DNA from: Pseudomonas abieticivorans | Lineage (GTDB): Bacteria; Pseudomonadota; Gammaproteobacteria; Pseudomonadales; Pseudomonadaceae | Reading direction: 5' to 3' | Length of the DNA stretch: 64,000 nt | Assembly (NCBI RefSeq): GCF_023509015.1 | Contig: NZ_CP094975.1 | Span: 6,255,501 to 6,319,500 of the forward strand | Notes under the pieces: generated by a model | Databases searched by the model: none | The model's input: the letters and a program-made list of their open reading frames with translations, nothing else | What the model was told of the DNA's origin: nothing | Part shown: piece after piece, positions 7,883 to 18,472 of the stretch | Layout of the letters: each line of letters starts with the position of its first letter | How positions within the stretch are numbered: the first letter of the stretch is position 1 | Position numbers and translations under genes: made by a program

Positions 7883-8821
7883 ATGCCTGCTTACCTCGAC
7901 GCTGCCCACCAAACCCACATCAACCAGTTGCAATCAAGCTTGACCGCCCGCACCGACTGGCCAACCTGGCTGCTGTTGCTGGGCACCTATGCCGCCTGGT
8001 TCGGCTTGATCCATTACAGCCCCCGCCTGGGCCAAGGGCTGACGTTGCTGTTGCTGGTGCCGCTGATAACGTTCTGGATGTCGCTGCAGCATGAGTTGCT
8101 GCACGGCCACCCTACCCGCCTGGCCTGGTTGAACAAGGCATTGGGTTATGCGCCCATTGCCCTCTGGTACCCCTACACGCTGTACCGCGACAGCCACCTG
8201 CTGCACCATCGCGACGCCGAGTTGACCTGCCCGCACCTGGACCCGGAAAGCCGCTACTTTGACCGCCACGCCTGGGACCGCAGCAGCCTGGCCGGGCGGG
8301 GCCTGCACTGGGTGAACAAGACCCTGTTCGGGCGTTTGCTAGTGGGGCCGGCATTGGCGCTGGCCAACCTGCTGGCCGGGGAGCTGAGCCGCTTGCGCCA
8401 CGGTGTATTACAAGCGTGGGCCATGTGGCTATGCCACGCTGCATGCGTGGCGGCGCTGCTGTATTTCGTGCATGGCCAAGGTGGTTTGTCGGTGGCCGCT
8501 TACCTGCTGGCCAGCGTGTTGGCCCTGGCGCTGTCGATGGTGCGCTCCTACTACGAGCACCGCCCGGCCGCCTCGCCCGAGCAGCGTTCGGTGATCAACG
8601 AGGCCGGCTGGCCGTGGCGCTGGCTGTTCCTGAATTTGAACCTGCACCTCATCCACCACGACCTGCCCGGCCTGCCGTGGTATTACTTGCCCCGGGTGTA
8701 TGCGCAGCGGCGCGAAGACTGGTTGCGGCGCAGCGGCCAGTTTTTGGTGCGCGGCTATGGCGCGCTGTTCAGCCGCCACGGTTTTCGGCCCATCGACAGC
8801 CCGCGACACCCCTGGCATTGA
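7883..8821 (+). CDS. Membrane fatty acid desaturase/hydroxylase-like di-iron protein
   Basis: The 312-residue integral membrane protein has the three histidine boxes of the FA_desaturase family: HELLHGH (70-76), HLLHH (105-109) and HLIHH (about residue 257). Between them are hydrophobic segments at about 28-64 and 170-215. Such proteins bind two irons and insert oxygen or a double bond into acyl or other hydrophobic substrates. The next gene, coding for a PhnD-like protein, starts 10 bp later behind a good Shine-Dalgarno, so the two are probably one operon. The substrate is not evident; the short, box-rich form also occurs in lipid-modifying and hydroxylase relatives. Confidence 0.85.
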   Translation: MPAYLDAAHQTHINQLQSSLTARTDWPTWLLLLGTYAAWFGLIHYSPRLGQGLTLLLLVPLITFWMSLQHELLHGHPTRLAWLNKALGYAPIALWYPYTLYRDSHLLHHRDAELTCPHLDPESRYFDRHAWDRSSLAGRGLHWVNKTLFGRLLVGPALALANLLAGELSRLRHGVLQAWAMWLCHAACVAALLYFVHGQGGLSVAAYLLASVLALALSMVRSYYEHRPAASPEQRSVINEAGWPWRWLFLNLNLHLIHHDLPGLPWYYLPRVYAQRREDWLRRSGQFLVRGYGALFSRHGFRPIDSPRHPWH

Positions 8822-8830
8822 GGAGCGCGC

Positions 8831-9607
8831 ATGATCGCCGAACTGCCGATGTACATCGCCCCCACCCAGGTTCAGCAGGCCAGTGAACAATGGCTGGCGC
8901 TGACCTTGCGGCTGCTGGGCATCACGACCCGCGTGCGCGATGACGAACCGCTGGAGCAGTTGTGGCTCAACCCACGCCTGCTGCTGAGCCAGACTTGCGG
9001 CTACCCGCTGATGACCCGTTTGAAGGACCAGGTGCGCGTCGTGGGCCGGCCTTGCTTTGACCTGCCCGACGCCAAGGCCGGCGAGCATTGCAGCCTGTTG
9101 GTCGTCAACCAGCAAGCCCCCTGGCAGCAGTTGGCTGAACTGCGCGGTGGCCGCGGGGTGATCAACAGCGAAGACTCCAACAGCGGTATGAACCTGCTGC
9201 GCCATGCATTGGCGCCCCTGGCGCAAAAAGGTCGATTTTTCTCGCACCTGAGCATCAGCGGCAGCCATCGTGAAAGCCTGCGCCGGGTGGCGGCGGGCGA
9301 AGCTGACCTGGCCGCCATCGACAGCGTCACCTTTGCCTATCTGGCCCGTTATGCGCCAGAGGTTGTCCACGGCGTGCGGGTGCTGGGGCGCACCGCGTCG
9401 AGCCCCACCCTGCCCTATATCACCAGTGCCCACGGCCTGCCCGTCGAGCAATTGCGCGAGGCGATGAACAGCGCACTGTTGCAGTTGCCCGAGGTGGCGC
9501 ACCTGCTGGCCATCAAGGCCGTGTTGCCTGCGCAGTTGCATGATTATGCAGTACTGCTGGGTTACCAACGGCAGGCGGCACACCTGGGGTTCACTCAACT
9601 GGATTGA
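8831..9607 (+). CDS. PhnD-like periplasmic-binding-fold protein without a signal peptide
   Basis: The 258-residue protein is a PhnD/phosphonate-type substrate-binding fold: LLLSQTCGYPLMTRL near 55, CSLLVVNQQAPWQQLAEL near 95, then ELRGGRGVINSEDSNSGMN, AAGEADLAAIDSVTFAYL and TLPYITSAHGLP. ABC-transporter versions bind phosphite or phosphonates in the periplasm, but here there is no leader peptide and no permease or ATPase gene beside it. A cytosolic ligand-binding role, or function with the upstream desaturase, is possible. An AGGAG six bases before the ATG and a 10-bp gap tie it to that gene. Confidence 0.8.
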   Translation: MIAELPMYIAPTQVQQASEQWLALTLRLLGITTRVRDDEPLEQLWLNPRLLLSQTCGYPLMTRLKDQVRVVGRPCFDLPDAKAGEHCSLLVVNQQAPWQQLAELRGGRGVINSEDSNSGMNLLRHALAPLAQKGRFFSHLSISGSHRESLRRVAAGEADLAAIDSVTFAYLARYAPEVVHGVRVLGRTASSPTLPYITSAHGLPVEQLREAMNSALLQLPEVAHLLAIKAVLPAQLHDYAVLLGYQRQAAHLGFTQLD

Positions 9608-9714
9608 GGTCTGCTATCGCAGCGTTCAAGCGCATATGATTATTACTTAATGATATTTAAAAATATCCTGTTATACCTTTAAAGTCCTGCGATCTCCTTT
9701 CCCGGCTTTCGCTC

Positions 9715-10590
9715 ATGACATCGACCAAACGTTTGCCTCTGGCGGCCCTACTGGGCTGCGCACTGTCGCTCACTGCACTGACCAGCGGCGTCGCCACGGC
9801 TGCCGGGCTGCTGGAAAAAGGCCGCAGCGAGGGCCTGACCGCCGGTATCGCCAACGAACAACCCTATGCCTATATCGGTACCGATGGCAAAGCCACCGGC
9901 GCCAATATCGAGGTGCTACAGGCCATTCTCGAACCCCTGGGCATCACCCACCTCGACACCCCGATCACCGACTTCGGTTCGCTGGTGCCCGGCCTTGCCG
10001 CGCAGCGTTTCGACCTGATCGGCGCCGGCCTGTTCATCAACCCGAACCGCTGCAAGGTGATCAGCTTCTCCAACCCGGTCACCCGCTCCGGTGGTGCCTT
10101 CATCGTCAAGGCCGGCAATCCGCTCAAACTGCACAGCCTCAAGGACGTCGCCAGCAATGGCAAGGCGCGCCTGGCGACGCAAACCGGCTCCAACCAAGTG
10201 CAAGAAGCCAAGGACAGTGGCATCACCACCGCCAACGTCGTGCTGTTCGACAAGGACACCGAGGCCTTGGCGGCCCTGGAAGCCGATCGCGTGGACGTGG
10301 TGTACTTCCCCGACGCCGAGATCATCGGCCTGGTGGCCAAGGCCAACAGCCCGGACATCGAGCGGGCGCTGCCGTTTGAACAGATTCCCGATGCCCAGGG
10401 CAACCCCACCTGGAACTATCATGCCTACGGCCTGCCGCGCAATGACCCAGCCTTTGCTCAAGCCTTCAATGAGCAACTGGCCAAGTTGCGCGCCTCTGGC
10501 CAGTTGCTCAAGATCCTGCAGAAGTACGGCTACACCGAAAACGAGCTGCCGGACACCCGCGTCACTGCCGCCCAGCGTTGCAGCCTGTAA
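9715..10590 (+). CDS. ehuB: ABC transporter substrate-binding protein, EhuB type (amino-acid/ectoine family)
   Basis: The 291-residue protein has a signal peptide (LAALLGCALSLTALTSGVATAA, cleaved near residue 28) and an SBP_bac_3 domain: GLTAGIANEQPYAYIGTDGKATGANIEV in two runs, RFDLIGAGLFINPNRC, and a C-terminal LKILQKYGYTENELP. This is the form named EhuB, a periplasmic receptor for ectoine and hydroxyectoine. No ectoine catabolic genes lie in the window, so another polar amino acid is possible. It heads a four-gene operon of receptor, two permeases and an ATPase, with very tight spacing. Confidence 0.75.
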   Translation: MTSTKRLPLAALLGCALSLTALTSGVATAAGLLEKGRSEGLTAGIANEQPYAYIGTDGKATGANIEVLQAILEPLGITHLDTPITDFGSLVPGLAAQRFDLIGAGLFINPNRCKVISFSNPVTRSGGAFIVKAGNPLKLHSLKDVASNGKARLATQTGSNQVQEAKDSGITTANVVLFDKDTEALAALEADRVDVVYFPDAEIIGLVAKANSPDIERALPFEQIPDAQGNPTWNYHAYGLPRNDPAFAQAFNEQLAKLRASGQLLKILQKYGYTENELPDTRVTAAQRCSL

Positions 10591-10592
10591 CC

Positions 10593-11249
10593 ATGGAAAA
10601 CGCGCTGTTCATTGCCCGTCAACTGGGCCACGGCGCGCTGGTGACGCTGGAAATCACCGTGATGGCCGAACTGCTGGTGCTGGTGCTGGCATTCGCCATT
10701 GCCTTGATGCGCCTGTCGCGCTGGCGCCTGCTACGGGCCTTCGCCGCCACCTATGTCGAGGTGCTGCGTGGGCTGTCGGCACTGGTGCTGCTGTTTTACC
10801 TGTTTTTCATCCTGCCCCTGTTCGGCATTCGCCTGCCGCCCATGGCCACTGGCGTGATCGGCCTGGGGCTGACCTTTTCCGCCTACGGCGCGGAGATCAT
10901 TCGCGCAGCGCTGGTGAACGTCAGCCAAGGCCAGCACGATGCACTGCGGGCGCTGGACTTTGGCCGACCGGCGGCCTTGCGGCGGATCATCCTGCCCCAG
11001 GCCTTGCCATTCATGTTGCCCCCCTTGGGCAACCAGTTGGTGGAGCTGATGAAGACCACCTCGCTGGTGTCCTTGATCACGCTGAGCGACCTGACGTTTT
11101 CCGGCAGCCAGTTGATCACCACCCTAGGCAACCAGTCGCTGATCTGGAGCATCGTGTTGCTGTGCTATTTCTTCATGGCCTGGCCGCTGAGCGCGCTGGT
11201 GCGCCGCTACGAGCAGCACAGCACGGCCTGGCGCCGAGCGAAGGAGTAA
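10593..11249 (+). CDS. ehuC: ABC transporter permease, EhuC type
   Basis: This 218-residue inner-membrane permease of the polar amino-acid (HisMQ/GlnP) family has about five hydrophobic segments and the conserved EAA-loop region (ALDFGRPAALRRIILPQALP) that docks on the ATPase. The ATG at 10593 comes 2 bp after the receptor gene's stop; an in-frame TTG at 10578 would overlap it and is less likely. It should pair with the next permease to form the import channel. Confidence 0.8.
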   Translation: MENALFIARQLGHGALVTLEITVMAELLVLVLAFAIALMRLSRWRLLRAFAATYVEVLRGLSALVLLFYLFFILPLFGIRLPPMATGVIGLGLTFSAYGAEIIRAALVNVSQGQHDALRALDFGRPAALRRIILPQALPFMLPPLGNQLVELMKTTSLVSLITLSDLTFSGSQLITTLGNQSLIWSIVLLCYFFMAWPLSALVRRYEQHSTAWRRAKE

Positions 11250-11252
11250 GGC

Positions 11253-11903
11253 ATGGACTTCGATAGCGCGTTTGCCTGGTCGATCTTGCCCGACCTGCTG
11301 GCAGGTTTGTGGGTGACCGTGCAAGTGGTGGTGCTGGGTTTTGTGCTGGCGGTGGTGTTGGGCCTGGTGCTGGCGCTGGCCGGTCGCAGCCAACGGCCTG
11401 TGCTGCGCGGGGCAAGCAAGGGCTACTTGAGCTTTTTCCGTAACACGCCCTTGATGGTGCAACTGTACGCGCTGTTTTTCGTGCTGCCCCAGGCCGGTAT
11501 CACCCTGCCGGCGTTTGCCACCGGCGTGATCGGCCTGGGGCTGTACTACAGCGCGTACATCGCCGAGGCCTACCGCGGGGCCATCGAAGGTGTGCCTGCC
11601 GGCCAATGGGAGGCCGCCCGCGCCCTGGACTTCAGCCGCGCCCAAATCTGGCGGCGAATCGTCCTGCCCCAGGCCTGCAAACCCATGGTACCGGTGCTGG
11701 GCAACTACCTGATCGGCATGTTCAAAGAGACCCCCCTGCTGGCGGTGATCACCATTCCCGAACTGTTCCAGGCGGCCAAGCAGGTGGCCGGCATGACCTA
11801 CCGCTACAACGAGCCGTACACGCTGATGGCCATCCTGTTCTTGCTGATCAGCGTGCCCACTTCACTGTTGTTCAACTACCTGGAACGCCGCAGCCATGCC
11901 TGA
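11253..11903 (+). CDS. ehuD: ABC transporter permease, EhuD type
   Basis: The 216-residue second permease of the same family has an EAA loop at ALDFSRAQIWRRIVLPQACK and a FFRNTPLMVQLYALFFVLP segment typical of HisMQ-type permeases. It starts 3 bp after ehuC behind AAGGAG and overlaps the ATPase gene by 8 bp. With ehuC it forms the heterodimeric membrane channel. Confidence 0.8.
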   Translation: MDFDSAFAWSILPDLLAGLWVTVQVVVLGFVLAVVLGLVLALAGRSQRPVLRGASKGYLSFFRNTPLMVQLYALFFVLPQAGITLPAFATGVIGLGLYYSAYIAEAYRGAIEGVPAGQWEAARALDFSRAQIWRRIVLPQACKPMVPVLGNYLIGMFKETPLLAVITIPELFQAAKQVAGMTYRYNEPYTLMAILFLLISVPTSLLFNYLERRSHA

Positions 11904-12672
11904 GCACACCGCCCCCGCACAGATCCGCCTGAGGCAGGTGGTGAAAGATTTCGGCGCCACGCGAGTCATCGACCACCTGGACCTGAGCATCCCGCAGGGC
12001 CAGAAGGTGGCCCTGATCGGCCCCAGTGGCTCGGGCAAGTCGACCGTCCTGCGCTTGATCAAGGGCCTTGAGACTTACCAGGGCGGCAGCATCGAAGTGG
12101 CGGGCGACCCCGTGCCCGCGCCGCCGCGCGGCTGGCAATGGCCGGGTCGCAAACGCCCACCGGTGGTGCATCGGGTGGGCATGGTGTTCCAACAGTTCAA
12201 CCTGTTCCCGCACCTGAGCGTGCTGCAGAACGTCATCGAAGCGCCGCTACAAGTGCTAAAACTCAGCCGTGAAGAGGCGCTGGAGCGTGCCCACGCCTAC
12301 CTGGCTTTGGTGGGCATGGCCCACAAGGCCCAGGCCTACCCGGCAACGCTGTCCGGCGGCCAGCAACAGCGCGTGGCCATCGCCCGCGCGCTGGCCATGC
12401 GGCCCCAGGTGATGCTGTTCGATGAAGTGACCTCGGCGCTCGACCCGGAGTTGGTGAGCGAGGTGCTGGCGGTGATCCGCAGTATCGCCCATGAACAGCA
12501 AATGACCATGCTGTTGGTGACCCACGAGATGAAGTTCGCCCGCGACGTGGCCGACCGCGTGCTGTTCATGGAGCACGGGCGCATCGTTGCCGACGGTTCG
12601 GCGGATGACGTACTGATCAACCCCAGCAACGAACGCACAAGGCGGTTCCTCAATCTTGTCGCGCAACATTAG
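11896..12672 (+). CDS. ehuA: ABC transporter ATP-binding protein, EhuA type
   Basis: The 258-residue ATPase has Walker A GPSGSGKST (about 39-47), Q-loop MVFQQFNLFPHLSV, signature LSGGQQQR, Walker B VMLFDEVTSALD and switch histidine VTHEM. It carries a short insertion after the Walker A region (APPRGWQWPGRKRPPVV) that lengthens it slightly over GlnQ. It is the last gene of the operon; no hairpin terminator was seen, and a REPIN follows 150 bp later. Confidence 0.85.
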   Translation: MPEHTAPAQIRLRQVVKDFGATRVIDHLDLSIPQGQKVALIGPSGSGKSTVLRLIKGLETYQGGSIEVAGDPVPAPPRGWQWPGRKRPPVVHRVGMVFQQFNLFPHLSVLQNVIEAPLQVLKLSREEALERAHAYLALVGMAHKAQAYPATLSGGQQQRVAIARALAMRPQVMLFDEVTSALDPELVSEVLAVIRSIAHEQQMTMLLVTHEMKFARDVADRVLFMEHGRIVADGSADDVLINPSNERTRRFLNLVAQH

Positions 12673-12821
12673 GCTGGAAGAAACGATTGGCCGGGCGTCG
12701 CAACCCAAGGTTTTCGCGTAACGTGGCGCACTCGTATGCCTGACGCAAAATCGTCGAATAATTGAATGCGCGGGGTTAGGCATTCGCGTTCTAAGCTGTC
12801 CCGCTCCTGCATTGTGGCCGC

Positions 12822-12904
12822 TAGGAGCGGATTTATCCGCGAAGAATACGATGCGGTTCATCGGTAACACCGCAGCGACCTTTTCGCGGATCAATCTGCT
12901 CCTA
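12822..12904. repeat. REPIN (paired REP sequences)
   Basis: Two inverted pseudomonad REP cores, TAGGAGCGGATTTATCCGCG and its near-reverse-complement ending in CTGCTCCTA, flank about 45 bp. The 364-bp gap between ehuA and the porin gene holds this element and nothing else that I recognise. REPINs are non-autonomous repeats mobilised by RAYT proteins, none of which is encoded here. Confidence 0.75.
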
Positions 12905-13036
12905 CAGGGTGGGGTATGCCGGTAGGAGCAACTGTCTGCTCGCGTTCCAATATCGTGCTGGCGCTGCTGGAACGCCGCTGGTCGAATTGGCGTGATACGT
13001 GTACCGGCCAGATCAAAAGACCTTAGCGCCCAGCAC

Positions 13037-14284
13037 TCAAAACAGCTTCCACGTATAGGTCGCAATCAACCGCGTTTCATCGAACTCGGCGCCGTAGCGT
13101 GCTTGGGTGGTGATGTAGCGCGCCTCCAACCCCAGGCCTGCGAGCAACCCGCTTTGCACCACGTAGCTGAGGGTGAAATTGCGCTCGCTCTCGGTGTTGT
13201 CCGCCAGGCCTGCACCGCGATCGATGTCGGTACCGCGCAGGTAGCGCACCATGCCCTTGAGCCCCGGCACGCCCAGCGCTGCGAAGTCGTAGTCGTAGCG
13301 CGCCTGCCAGGAGCGCTCCTGGGCCTTGTAGAACCCCAGCACCGACCAGTTCACCAGGTAGGGTTGCGGCGCATAGCCATTGAGTAGCGGGAACGCGTCG
13401 TCACCGAACATGCGCTGGTACGCCAGGGTGTAGGTGCTCGCCCCTTTGCGCAGCGCCGTCATCAGGCCCAGTGAACGGTTATCCAGGCGGCCGGACAACT
13501 GTTCGCCAGTTTCCTTGTTGGCGTAATACCGCACGTCATTCTTGAGGCTGTAGCCCTCGCCCAGGTCCAGGGTCTGGTTTAACGCAAAGTAATGCTGTTG
13601 GTAGATGTCCTCCAGTTGGCCGTAGAAATAGGTGGCATTGAGCGTGGGCGTGAAGTCGTAGCGCGCACCGGCAAAGTCCAGGCCGTCGCTGTGCTGCGTG
13701 GGGCTGTCGCCGAACAGGTAAATGTCCTCGCGGTTGGTCGATTCGCGGGTGGCGATCTTCCAGAAGCGGCCGGCATTAAAGGTCAGTTTGTCCCATTCGT
13801 GGGACTCCAGGGTTGCCCCCTCAAATGTGGTCATCAGTTGCCGGGAGTCATCGGTGTAGGCCACCGGCAAGGTTGGCCGGTGTTCACCGATCTTGATCTC
13901 GGTCTTGGACACCTTGACCTTGCCCGTCACCCCGCCACGGCCGTACTGATGCACCGGCTCACCTTTGCTCTGATCGTAGGGCAGCACGGTGTCTGGGCCA
14001 CGCCCCCCACCGCCATCCAGGCGATAGGCAAACTGGCTGGACGCATCCAGGCCAAACTGCACCATGCCCTGGGTGTAGCCGGAGCGAAATTTCAGGTCAA
14101 AGCCCTGGCTCCAGCTACCGACCTTTGACTTGGGTGCATCGTTTTGCTTGAAGTCGCGGTCCAGGTAGAAGTTGCGCAGCCCCAGGGTCAGCCCGCTGTC
14201 TTGCACAAAGTCGGCGCGAACACAGGGGCTCAAGCACACGGAAAACATAGCGCCCAAGGCGCCAAGGCGTACGGACGAACTCAT
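13037..14284 (-). CDS. OprD-family outer-membrane porin
   Basis: The 415-residue protein has a signal peptide (about 1-25) and then the OprD opening DSGLTLGLRNFYLDRDFK. It continues with alternating amphipathic strands and ends in a C-terminal aromatic (ATYTWKLF) as expected for an 18-strand barrel assembled by BAM. OprD porins in Pseudomonas admit carboxylates and amino acids. It lies 81 bp downstream of an aromatic-acid-type MFS gene on the same strand, beside the mandelate genes, so uptake of mandelate or a related aromatic acid is a reasonable inference. Confidence 0.85.
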   Translation of the reverse strand: MSSSVRLGALGAMFSVCLSPCVRADFVQDSGLTLGLRNFYLDRDFKQNDAPKSKVGSWSQGFDLKFRSGYTQGMVQFGLDASSQFAYRLDGGGGRGPDTVLPYDQSKGEPVHQYGRGGVTGKVKVSKTEIKIGEHRPTLPVAYTDDSRQLMTTFEGATLESHEWDKLTFNAGRFWKIATRESTNREDIYLFGDSPTQHSDGLDFAGARYDFTPTLNATYFYGQLEDIYQQHYFALNQTLDLGEGYSLKNDVRYYANKETGEQLSGRLDNRSLGLMTALRKGASTYTLAYQRMFGDDAFPLLNGYAPQPYLVNWSVLGFYKAQERSWQARYDYDFAALGVPGLKGMVRYLRGTDIDRGAGLADNTESERNFTLSYVVQSGLLAGLGLEARYITTQARYGAEFDETRLIATYTWKLF

Positions 14285-14365
14285 GCGTCGTTCCTCATGA
14301 TCATTTTATTGTTGTTTTGATGACACGTGCAGCGGCAAGCAGCCTTGGTATCAGCGCCGCCGCGT

Positions 14366-15700
14366 TTACAGGGAAGGAACGCTCAGGATCTGCCTGGCCG
14401 GTTGACGTGCCACCAGCAGCACGGCGAACACCGCCACCACGGCAGGCAGCGCGAACACCATGAAGTTGTGCTCGAACGCCAGCCCCAGGCTCATCAGCAA
14501 ACCGCCCAGCAGGGGCCCGGCCACGGCACCGCAACGCCCGATGGCCGCCGCCATGCTCACCCCGGTTGCGCGCACATGGGTCGGGTACAGGTCGGCTGCC
14601 AGGGTGTGTACCACCGACAGGCAACCCACGGTAGTGCCGCCTGCCACCAACAGCAGCCCGTAAAGCAACGAGGCGTCGGGCCGCAAGCCCAGCATCGAAA
14701 TCGACACGCCAGCCAAGGCGAAAAACACCACCAGCGTGGCCTTGCACCCCCAACGGTCGGCGCACACGCCGCTGATCAGGGTGCCAATGATCGACCCCAG
14801 GTTCATCACCACCAGGAACACGATGCTGGAGCCCAACGGGTAGCCGCCCTGGGTCATGAGCTTGGGCAACCAGGTGTTCAGGCCGTACACCATCAACATG
14901 CACATGCCAAACCCCAGCCACAGCATCAACGTACTCAGGGCACGGCCATCACCGAACAGGGCCCCCATCGAGGTATGGCCGGCAGCGCCCAGCTCATCAG
15001 GCGCACGTACGTATTTCACCTCGCCGGCCGGCAGATGCTGCGGGTTGATGCGTCGCAGCACGCCAGCCACTTCGCCTTGGTGATCACGGTGCAGCAGGTA
15101 GGCGACCGACTCGGGCAAGGTCTTGTACAACAACGGCAGGGCCAGCAACGACACCCCCGCGATGTAGAACGGCGATTGCCAGCCAAACGCCGGAATCAGG
15201 TAAATCCCCGCCAGGCCAGACAACAAACCACCCACCGCGAAAAAACTGAGCATCAGGTTGATCAGGCGGTTGCGGCAACTGCCCGGGGACATTTCCTTGA
15301 GCAAGGTCACCAGGTTAGGCACCACGCCGCCCAGGCCTGCACCGGTCAGAAAGCGGCAGGTGGCAAAGCTGGTCGGCCCCGTGGCAAAGGCGTTGGCCAG
15401 CGCCGCGACGCTGAACAGGGCCACGCAAAACAGGATGATCCGACGCCTGCCCAAGCGGTCGGCCAGGGTGCCCAGCGTTACGGCGCCGCACATCATGCCC
15501 ACCATCGAGCTTGCACCCAACATCCCCGCTTCGCCTGGGGTCAACGACCACTGGCTCATCACGTGGGGCAATACCGAGCCGTAGATCACCAGGTCGTAGC
15601 CATCGAACATCATGATGAACGAGCACCAGAACACCAACAGGTAGTGAAACCGATTCAGCCGTGCGGAATTGACGACTTCTGTCGCATTGATCGAGCGCAT
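14366..15700 (-). CDS. MFS transporter, aromatic acid:H+ symporter (AAHS) type; probable mandelate uptake
   Basis: The 444-residue protein has 12 predicted membrane helices and the AAHS hallmark DGYDLVIYGSVLP in helix 1, followed by GTLADRLGRRRIIL (MFS motif A). These features are shared with PcaK and BenK. It is encoded divergently from a LysR regulator and upstream of the OprD porin gene, next to mdlCBAD, which makes mandelate a likely substrate. The ATG at 15700 has only a weak GAG upstream. The substrate is inferred from context. Confidence 0.8.
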   Translation of the reverse strand: MRSINATEVVNSARLNRFHYLLVFWCSFIMMFDGYDLVIYGSVLPHVMSQWSLTPGEAGMLGASSMVGMMCGAVTLGTLADRLGRRRIILFCVALFSVAALANAFATGPTSFATCRFLTGAGLGGVVPNLVTLLKEMSPGSCRNRLINLMLSFFAVGGLLSGLAGIYLIPAFGWQSPFYIAGVSLLALPLLYKTLPESVAYLLHRDHQGEVAGVLRRINPQHLPAGEVKYVRAPDELGAAGHTSMGALFGDGRALSTLMLWLGFGMCMLMVYGLNTWLPKLMTQGGYPLGSSIVFLVVMNLGSIIGTLISGVCADRWGCKATLVVFFALAGVSISMLGLRPDASLLYGLLLVAGGTTVGCLSVVHTLAADLYPTHVRATGVSMAAAIGRCGAVAGPLLGGLLMSLGLAFEHNFMVFALPAVVAVFAVLLVARQPARQILSVPSL

Positions 15701-15823
15701 AGGAGGTTACTCTTATTATTGTCCAAGCCCAGGAACGGCTATTTTTGGCTGCCGTCATCGGTGCGGGTGGGCGATAGAGGCGTCACCGGGTTCCCGTAGG
15801 GCGACGATATGGATAGACTCTTA

Positions 15824-15838
15824 ATAGATCAAATAGAT
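15824..15838. promoter_or_regulatory. 15-bp operator shared with the mdlC promoter
   Basis: ATAGATCAAATAGAT lies 41 bp upstream of the LysR start, in the divergent gap with the MFS gene. The exact reverse complement occurs upstream of mdlC at 16809-16823. A perfect repeat at two promoters flanking a LysR gene is good evidence for a shared regulator site. Confidence 0.6.
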
Positions 15839-15878
15839 AGATTTTTGCTCTAAATATAAATACAGGCTATAAAACTCC

Positions 15879-16769
15879 ATGATCGACCTGAACTTGGTCC
15901 GTGTGTTCGTCACCATCTTTGAAACCGGCAGTGTGAGTGGCGCCGCCGAGCGCCTGCACGTGACCCAGCCCTCCGTCAGTTATGCCCTGTCGCGGCTGCG
16001 CACGCTGCTCAATGACCCGCTGTTCAAACGCAGCCGGGATGGCATGCAGCCGACCTTCCTGGCCACGCAGCTTTACGCCAAGTTTCGTTACTCGCTGTCG
16101 GAAATCGAACGCGCCATTGCCCAGACCAGCCACTTCGAGCCGCGCGTGTCCAGCCGCGGTTTTCGCCTGGCGCTATCGGACCTGGGCGAAGTGTTCTTCC
16201 TGCCGTATATCCTGCAAGCCTTGCAAAAAGAGGCGCCGAACTCCGAGCTGGAGGTGCTGCAACTGGACATCGACAAACTGGGTGACTGGCTGAAAACCGG
16301 CAAGATAGACGCGGCCATCTGCAACCGCAGCGAACTGCCGATCGAGGCCAATTACGACCTGATTTTCGAGGAGCGCTATGTGTGCCTGGTCAGCACCCAT
16401 CACCCGCGCATCGGCGACACCTTGACCATGGAGCAGTACCTGAGCGAGCACCACGTGGTGGTGTCGGCGGGCACCGGCCACCACGCGGTCGAGGACCGGT
16501 TGCGTGAAGCCGGGCTGGAGCGCCGGGTGCGCTTGCGCGTGCCGCATTTCAGCGTGTTGCCCGAGGTGGTCTCGGGCAGCGACCTGCTGGTGACCTTGCC
16601 AGAGCGAGTGGCGCGCATGTTTGCCTCGCGCAGTGCCACCCGCGTGCTGGAACTGCCGTTCCCCATCCCCAGCATCGAAGTGGGCCTGCAGTGGAACGAC
16701 CATGACAGCGACATCCTGGCCCAGCGCTGGTTTTGCGGGCTACTAAAAACCACGCTGAAAGACCTTTGA
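15879..16769 (+). CDS. mdlR: LysR-family regulator, probable mandelate regulator
   Basis: The 296-residue LysR protein has an N-terminal winged helix-turn-helix (FETGSVSGAAERLHVTQPSV near 15-35) of the NodD/NahR-like subgroup and an effector domain that includes LALSDLGEVFFLP and DLLVTLPERVARMF. This subgroup often responds to aromatic acids. It sits between the aromatic MFS gene and mdlC, and its own upstream region and that of mdlC share a 15-bp operator. The symbol is a context-based proposal, since a LysR-type MdlR controls mandelate genes in P. putida. Confidence 0.7.
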   Translation: MIDLNLVRVFVTIFETGSVSGAAERLHVTQPSVSYALSRLRTLLNDPLFKRSRDGMQPTFLATQLYAKFRYSLSEIERAIAQTSHFEPRVSSRGFRLALSDLGEVFFLPYILQALQKEAPNSELEVLQLDIDKLGDWLKTGKIDAAICNRSELPIEANYDLIFEERYVCLVSTHHPRIGDTLTMEQYLSEHHVVVSAGTGHHAVEDRLREAGLERRVRLRVPHFSVLPEVVSGSDLLVTLPERVARMFASRSATRVLELPFPIPSIEVGLQWNDHDSDILAQRWFCGLLKTTLKDL

Positions 16770-16808
16770 GCACTAAAATAGACAGCATCTATTTTTATTA
16801 GAAATATC

Positions 16809-16823
16809 ATCTATTTGATCTAT
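16809..16823. promoter_or_regulatory. 15-bp operator upstream of mdlC (inverted copy)
   Basis: ATCTATTTGATCTAT is the exact reverse complement of the site at 15824-15838 and lies 51 bp before the mdlC start. A partial copy, ATCTATTTTTAT, lies just upstream near 16789-16800. The flanks are AT-rich compared with the neighbouring genes. Confidence 0.6.
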
Positions 16824-16865
16824 GTAGCGTCGCCTTTTATGGTGAAAGCCGACGTTTGCACATGA

Positions 16866-18461
<1,596 letters not shown>

Positions 18462-18472
18462 GGAGGCAGGTG

